From Limnohabitans sp. (GTDB lineage: Bacteria; Planctomycetota; Phycisphaerae; Phycisphaerales; SM1A02), in NCBI GenBank assembly GCA_030054275.1, contig JASGCF010000047.1, forward strand, positions 4,519 through 12,532: 8,014 nucleotides of DNA. The letters are read 5' to 3'. The position numbers and the translations under genes are program-made. How positions within the stretch are numbered: position 1 is the first letter of the stretch; every line of letters starts with the position of its first letter. Below the pieces are notes generated by a model. That model was not told where the DNA came from. It did no database searches and saw only the letters and a program-made list of their open reading frames with translations. Below, piece by piece: positions 4,580 through 8,014 of the stretch.

Positions 4580-6283
4580 ATGCAACTTCGATTTCGTTGT
4601 CTTCATGGCGTGTCCCGAGCGGGGTTTGCTTGCGCAGTTTCACTTGCTGTGTGTGCGCGGGTGTTCGGCGTGGCAGCCGACGCACCCGCGAGCGCCGCGC
4701 AAACTTCTGCGCCGCAATCATCAAGCCGACCGAACATCGTCTTCATCATGTCGGACGATCACGGGAAACAGGCGATTTCGTGCTACGGCGCGACGGCCGC
4801 GCCAGGGGTCGTGCAAACTCCAGGGATCGATCGGTTGGCCCGCGAGGGAATGCGCTTCGATTGCGCGAGCGTCACGAATGCCATTTGTGGCCCGTCGCGA
4901 GCCGTGATGCTGACTGGCAAGCACAGCCATCGCAATGGCTTCGCGACGAACGATCAGAAGTTCGAGAGCACGCAGCAAACTTTTCCCAAACTCCTCCATC
5001 AAGCGGGCTATCGCACGGAAGTTGTTGGGAAGTGGCACCTTGAGAGTGACCCAACCGGATTTGACCACTGGGATGTGCTCGTCGGGCAGGGGGATTACTG
5101 GAACCCAACTTTCGTCGCCGACGGCGCGCGCATCAAGCGCGAAGGCCATGTCACGGACATCATTCATAGAGAGGCAGTGGGTCGGCTCAAGCAACTGGCC
5201 ACGGGTGCGAAGGAGGGCAAGCCATTCGCGCTGCTTGTGCATCACAAGGCGCCGCACCGCAACTGGATGCCAGCCGCACGACATCTTGCCCTCTTCCGCG
5301 AGGTCGATATTCCGCAGCCAGCGACCTATTTCGATCGCTATTCCGGCCGAAGTGTGGCGAGTTCGATGCAGACCATGCAGATCGATCGCGATCTGACTTG
5401 GGAGTACGACCTCAAGGTTCCGGCGCGCGAACTCTTTCCAGATCGCAAACTCGACGGGCTCGACTCGTGGATGCAGAAGGAGTTGTCGCGTATCCCTGGC
5501 GAGGCGCAGCGCGCCATCGCAGAGGCATACGACGACGAGAATCGTCGATTGATTTCGCGATTCGGTCGCATGAGCCCCAAGGCGCAGGCGGAATGGCGGT
5601 TCCAGCGTTACGCGAAGGACTACCTGCGCACGGCGCAGGGTGTAGACGACTCGGTTGGCGCGCTGCTGGAAGAACTTGACGCCCTTGGTCTCGCTCAGAA
5701 CACCATCGTGGTGTACACCAGCGACCAAGGTTGGTTTCTCGGTGAGCACGGTTGGTTCGACAAGCGTTGGATGTACGAAGAGAGTTTCCGCATGCCGCTT
5801 GTCGTGCGTTGGCCCGGGCATATTCCGACGGGCTCGGTGTCGAGCGCGTTGGTGCAGAACCTCGATTTTGCGCCGACATTCCTCGCGGCAGCGGGCGTGT
5901 CGGTACCCGCCGACATGCAGGGGAAGAGCATGCTGCCGCTCCTCGCCGCAGGCGGCGCGACCGACAAACCGTTCCGTGACGCGGTGTACTACCGCTTCGA
6001 AGAGTCGAAAGGTCCGCACACCGTTCCTCGCCATGAGGGCGTCGCGACCGAGCGCCACAAGTTGATCCGCTTCCTCGACATCATGGATCCAATGACCGGC
6101 GAGCCAATGCTTGAGCTCTATGACCTCGCGGCGGATCCCGATGAAATGAGGAGTCTCGCCGTAGATCCAGCCTTCGCCGAACTCCGCAGCGAGATGGTCC
6201 GGCGGCTTGAGGAGTTACGGTCGCTGTACGGGGTGGATGCGAAGCCAGTGGAAATCCCGCGTCTGTTGCCAGCAGCCTCTTGA
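4580..6283 (+). CDS. Secreted S1-family sulfatase, GlcNAc-6-O-sulfatase-like
   Basis: This is an exported type I sulfatase, hydrolysing sulfate esters with a formylglycine made from cysteine by a maturation enzyme. In 567 aa, residues 1-40 form a signal peptide (hydrophobic stretch about 14-33, then an alanine-rich segment). Metal-binding DD at 59-60 lies in PNIVFIMSDDHG, the maturation motif is C103-G-P-S-R (103-107), GKWHLE is at 150-155, HHKAPHRNW at 221-229, and the second metal/sulfate site SDQG at 381-384 is followed by LGEHGWFDKRW. The phrases QAISCYG, NAICGPSRAVMLTGKHSHRNGF and HHKAPHRNWMP resemble N-acetylglucosamine-6-O-sulfatases active on glycosaminoglycans or mucin glycans (S1_11-like, from memory). 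The exact substrate is inference. No maturation enzyme, glycoside hydrolase or transporter sits next to it. The start follows pheS by 36 nt with no Shine-Dalgarno site. Confidence 0.93.
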   Translation: MQLRFRCLHGVSRAGFACAVSLAVCARVFGVAADAPASAAQTSAPQSSSRPNIVFIMSDDHGKQAISCYGATAAPGVVQTPGIDRLAREGMRFDCASVTNAICGPSRAVMLTGKHSHRNGFATNDQKFESTQQTFPKLLHQAGYRTEVVGKWHLESDPTGFDHWDVLVGQGDYWNPTFVADGARIKREGHVTDIIHREAVGRLKQLATGAKEGKPFALLVHHKAPHRNWMPAARHLALFREVDIPQPATYFDRYSGRSVASSMQTMQIDRDLTWEYDLKVPARELFPDRKLDGLDSWMQKELSRIPGEAQRAIAEAYDDENRRLISRFGRMSPKAQAEWRFQRYAKDYLRTAQGVDDSVGALLEELDALGLAQNTIVVYTSDQGWFLGEHGWFDKRWMYEESFRMPLVVRWPGHIPTGSVSSALVQNLDFAPTFLAAAGVSVPADMQGKSMLPLLAAGGATDKPFRDAVYYRFEESKGPHTVPRHEGVATERHKLIRFLDIMDPMTGEPMLELYDLAADPDEMRSLAVDPAFAELRSEMVRRLEELRSLYGVDAKPVEIPRLLPAAS

Positions 6284-6307
6284 CCTTTCGACGCTCGCAC
6301 TTACCCT
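6280..6307 (+). promoter_or_regulatory. Candidate promoter of the SIMPL-domain gene
   Basis: TTGACC (6280-6285, overlapping the sulfatase TGA stop) and TACCCT (6302-6307) are 16 nt apart. The -35 is good and the -10 is weak but matches the TACNCT pattern seen before two other genes. It would give a leader of roughly 125 nt before the ATG at 6440, covering the tandem repeat at 6338-6365. Confidence 0.35.
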
Positions 6308-6337
6308 CACGCCTCGCAGCCAGAGCATTGTGACGCG

Positions 6338-6365
6338 TGGGAAATCCGTGATGGGAAATCCGTGA
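6338..6365 (+). repeat. Perfect 14-bp tandem repeat in the SIMPL gene leader
   Basis: TGGGAAATCCGTGA occurs twice with no gap (6338-6351 and 6352-6365). It lies in the 156-nt gap between the sulfatase stop and the SIMPL start. It could be a pair of direct-repeat protein-binding sites or simply a slippage duplication; nothing in the sequence decides. Confidence 0.85.
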
Positions 6366-6428
6366 CGGAAAGGGATGCGCATGGTCGCGCGTCGAGAGCG
6401 TTGCATCGTGTTGGGTCGGCTGCGAAGC

Positions 6429-6435
6429 AGGGAGG
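6429..6435 (+). promoter_or_regulatory. Ribosome binding site deciding the SIMPL gene start
   Basis: AGGGAGG, close to the anti-Shine-Dalgarno complement, ends 4 nt before the ATG at 6440. It is the strongest such site in the window and favours this start over the in-frame GTG at 6362. Confidence 0.7.
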
Positions 6436-6439
6436 CGCT

Positions 6440-7231
6440 ATGTCAGAGAGTCCAGTCGAGGGCGGTGGAGAGAGTTCGTTGTCGCGACTTGGTGCATGGG
6501 TTGCGAAACCCGGAGCGGGGATTTTCCTGCTCGGCGCGACGCTTGCATTCGCGGTGCTTGGCGCGAGTGACCAGGTGGGGCGCGCAGTACGCACGATCAA
6601 ACAAGACAATGTGATTCGCGTGAAAGGTGTTGCGGAACTCGACATCACGAGTGATCGTGCTGTGTGGTGGGGAACCGTGCGCGCGCGTGCCACGACGCTG
6701 CCCGAGGCGTATGCCATGCTTGAGCGTTCGACCGAAGCGCTGAAGGCGTACATCATCGCGCGCGGTATTTCTGAAGACATCGTGACGATTGCGAGCGTCG
6801 ATATAGCGCGCGAAATGAAGCGCGATAGCAAGGGCAACCTCACCAACGAGGTTGAGCGTTACGCACTGTCGCGCCAAGTTGGATTCGGAACGCCGCTGGT
6901 ACAAGTGGTACGCGAGATCGCGAACGGCGCCACAGCACTCATTCAACAGGGTGTCGAGGTCGAAAGTGGCGCTCCAACCTACACGGTGAGCACGCTCGAG
7001 CAGACGAAGTTGGAGTTGCTTGAGAAGGCAACCGCCAATGCCTACGAGCGCGCGCAGGTGTTGGCACGCGGGTCGGGAAGTGGTGTTGGGTCGTTGGTGA
7101 GTGCAGCGCAGGGCGTCTATCAAATCGTCGGGCGCGGCTCAACAGACTCAAGCGACTATGGCGAGTACGACACAAGTCGCATCGAGAAAACAGCCCGCGT
7201 GGTGGTCACGCTTGAGTACGCAGTGCGGTGA
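6440..7231 (+). CDS. SIMPL-domain (DUF541, COG2859-like) membrane-anchored protein
   Basis: The product (263 aa) has a short polar N-terminus, one transmembrane helix at about 24-42, and a SIMPL/DUF541 domain at about 58-262 that would face the periplasm or outer space. The domain is recognised from VIRVKGVAELDIT (58-70), WWGTVRA (77-83), ARGISEDIVT (107-116), YTVSTLEQ (181-188), the helix TANAYERAQVLA (198-209), and the ending DTSRIEKTARVVVTLEYAVR (244-263), typical of the COG2859 branch. SIMPL proteins include YggE-like oxidative-stress proteins and membrane proteins of unknown biochemical role, so function cannot be assigned. I chose ATG 6440 because of the strong ribosome binding site; the GTG at 6362 would start inside the tandem repeat and add 26 unmatched residues. 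It may have its own promoter or be read through from the sulfatase. Confidence 0.88.
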   Translation: MSESPVEGGGESSLSRLGAWVAKPGAGIFLLGATLAFAVLGASDQVGRAVRTIKQDNVIRVKGVAELDITSDRAVWWGTVRARATTLPEAYAMLERSTEALKAYIIARGISEDIVTIASVDIAREMKRDSKGNLTNEVERYALSRQVGFGTPLVQVVREIANGATALIQQGVEVESGAPTYTVSTLEQTKLELLEKATANAYERAQVLARGSGSGVGSLVSAAQGVYQIVGRGSTDSSDYGEYDTSRIEKTARVVVTLEYAVR

Positions 7232-7260
7232 CCCGCGGGCTCCTGAGAACTCTGGCCACG

Positions 7261-7297
7261 AAAACGATCGGCGCTTCAGCGTTGTTGTGAAGCGCCG
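7261..7297 (-). terminator. Intrinsic terminator of the minus-strand membrane protein gene, overlapping its stop codon
   Basis: Read on the minus strand, CGGCGCTTCA (7297-7288) pairs with TGAAGCGCCG (7278-7269) over 10 bp around a 9-nt loop and is followed by ATCGTTTT (7268-7261). The 5' arm and loop encode the last residues of the gene, and the TGA stop is the first three bases of the 3' arm. On the plus strand only a short TTCT follows, so it would be weaker for the convergent SIMPL gene. Confidence 0.75.
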
Positions 7298-8014
7298 TTC
7301 TGCAACGCTCTCGCGACGGTGCGGACAATCCACACAATCGCACCGACGCCAATCACGGTAAACAGAAGAAAGACAGCGAGCCCGCCGACTGGTGCTGGCT
7401 CGCGCGGTGCTGCATCGGTGCCAGCAAGGCTTGCCAAACGATGCGCTTCACGCAGCACAGCGTTCGCGATGATGGCCATCGTCTGCATCACAAGGATGGA
7501 CCAAAGCAGAACTGTAGAAATCGAGCGCTGCGCTGCGATCACAACCCAGCACGGAACTGTGCATAGATGCGCGACAAACAGCGTGAGAAGTGCACCAAGT
7601 GCGATGCGCGAATGGAGCAGTCCGTTGGCTCCGTGCGCGCGGTGCCACACCACGAAGGCAAGCACCAGCGTGACAGTCACTCCGATCAGCGCAAGAAGTG
7701 CAAGCGGTCGCGCCGCAATCTGGCGATCCGCGTCGCTCGCGTTGCCAGCGCCCAAGCGCAATTGCCAGAGCGTAAGAATGGCGAAGGTTGGTAGCGCAGC
7801 GAATACCCACATCGCGAAACGCATTCCGACCGACTGGAAATCAGGACCGCGCGTACTGCCTCCGTAGATTGCTGGCCATGACTGAGGCATGAGCGAAAGC
7901 AAATGATTCTCGACAAATGCAAATCCCGTATATGCAATCAGTGCAAGTGCAACCGCCGCCGCAAATGACTTCACGACGCGTCGCTCGAAGAGTCGAGTGT
8001 GCGCACTTGCCGGG
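7276..8014 (-). CDS. Multi-pass integral membrane protein of unknown function (5' end outside the window)
   Basis: I do not recognise the family. Counting from the in-frame GTG at 7974 there are 232 residues with about six hydrophobic segments (roughly 3-24, 50-71, 88-110, 122-147, 151-172 and 195-218), and no enzyme motif stands out. A short loop after the first segment contains MPQSWPAIYGGSTRGPDFQ. The frame stays open upstream of that GTG to the right edge, reading PASAHTRLFERRVVKSF, which has the look of a cytoplasmic N-terminal segment. No Shine-Dalgarno site precedes the GTG. I therefore think the true start lies beyond position 8014 and the gene is partial here. It converges on the SIMPL gene, and its last codons form part of a terminator hairpin. 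Confidence 0.72.
   Translation of the reverse strand, partial: PASAHTRLFERRVVKSFAAAVALALIAYTGFAFVENHLLSLMPQSWPAIYGGSTRGPDFQSVGMRFAMWVFAALPTFAILTLWQLRLGAGNASDADRQIAARPLALLALIGVTVTLVLAFVVWHRAHGANGLLHSRIALGALLTLFVAHLCTVPCWVVIAAQRSISTVLLWSILVMQTMAIIANAVLREAHRLASLAGTDAAPREPAPVGGLAVFLLFTVIGVGAIVWIVRTVARALQNGASQQR

Noticed and set aside
4721..6058. Minus-strand open frame (445 codons) opposite the sulfatase
   Set aside because: It is a shadow of the sulfatase, rich in R, H and A without domain signatures.

Overview
The window looks like ordinary chromosomal DNA from a moderately GC-rich bacterium. I infer a planctomycete, possibly from the Phycisphaerae. The reasons are the 'MHLRWRGL...' start of the RNA polymerase alpha subunit, a ribosomal protein L17 enlarged by an internal insert and a basic tail, a secreted formylglycine-type sulfatase, and the sparse use of strong Shine-Dalgarno sites. 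This taxonomic guess rests on family resemblance only.

Layout. Positions 1-286 are a gene-poor leader. It contains two 27-nt hairpins with identical loops and compensating stem changes, followed by smaller GNRA-type hairpins. Next come rpoA (287-1297, +) and rplQ (1435-2034, +), the conserved end of the ribosomal 'alpha operon', closed by a textbook intrinsic terminator at 2084-2120. A lipoprotein of the serine beta-lactamase-like family (2130-3425, -) converges on them. It is divergent from pheS (3539-4543, +), the phenylalanyl-tRNA synthetase alpha chain. A secreted sulfatase resembling N-acetylglucosamine-6-O-sulfatases (4580-6283, +) and a membrane-anchored SIMPL-domain protein (6440-7231, +) follow. 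A multi-pass membrane protein (7276 to beyond the right edge, -) converges on the SIMPL gene. Its terminator hairpin overlaps its own stop codon.

How the genes work together. rpoA and rplQ form one transcription/translation unit, and pheS is an unrelated core translation gene whose usual partner pheT is not next to it. The beta-lactamase-like lipoprotein, sulfatase, SIMPL protein and membrane protein are envelope or exported proteins with no clear shared pathway. The sulfatase suggests use of sulfated glycans.

I found no mobile element, CRISPR array, tRNA or rRNA, and no convincing new multi-gene system. The most interesting signal is the covarying hairpin pair ahead of rpoA. Secondary points are a recurrent TACNCT element in intergenic regions (possibly leaderless promoters), two short tandem duplications (at the rplQ stop and ahead of the SIMPL gene), and lineage-type inserts in L17 and in the beta-lactamase-like protein.
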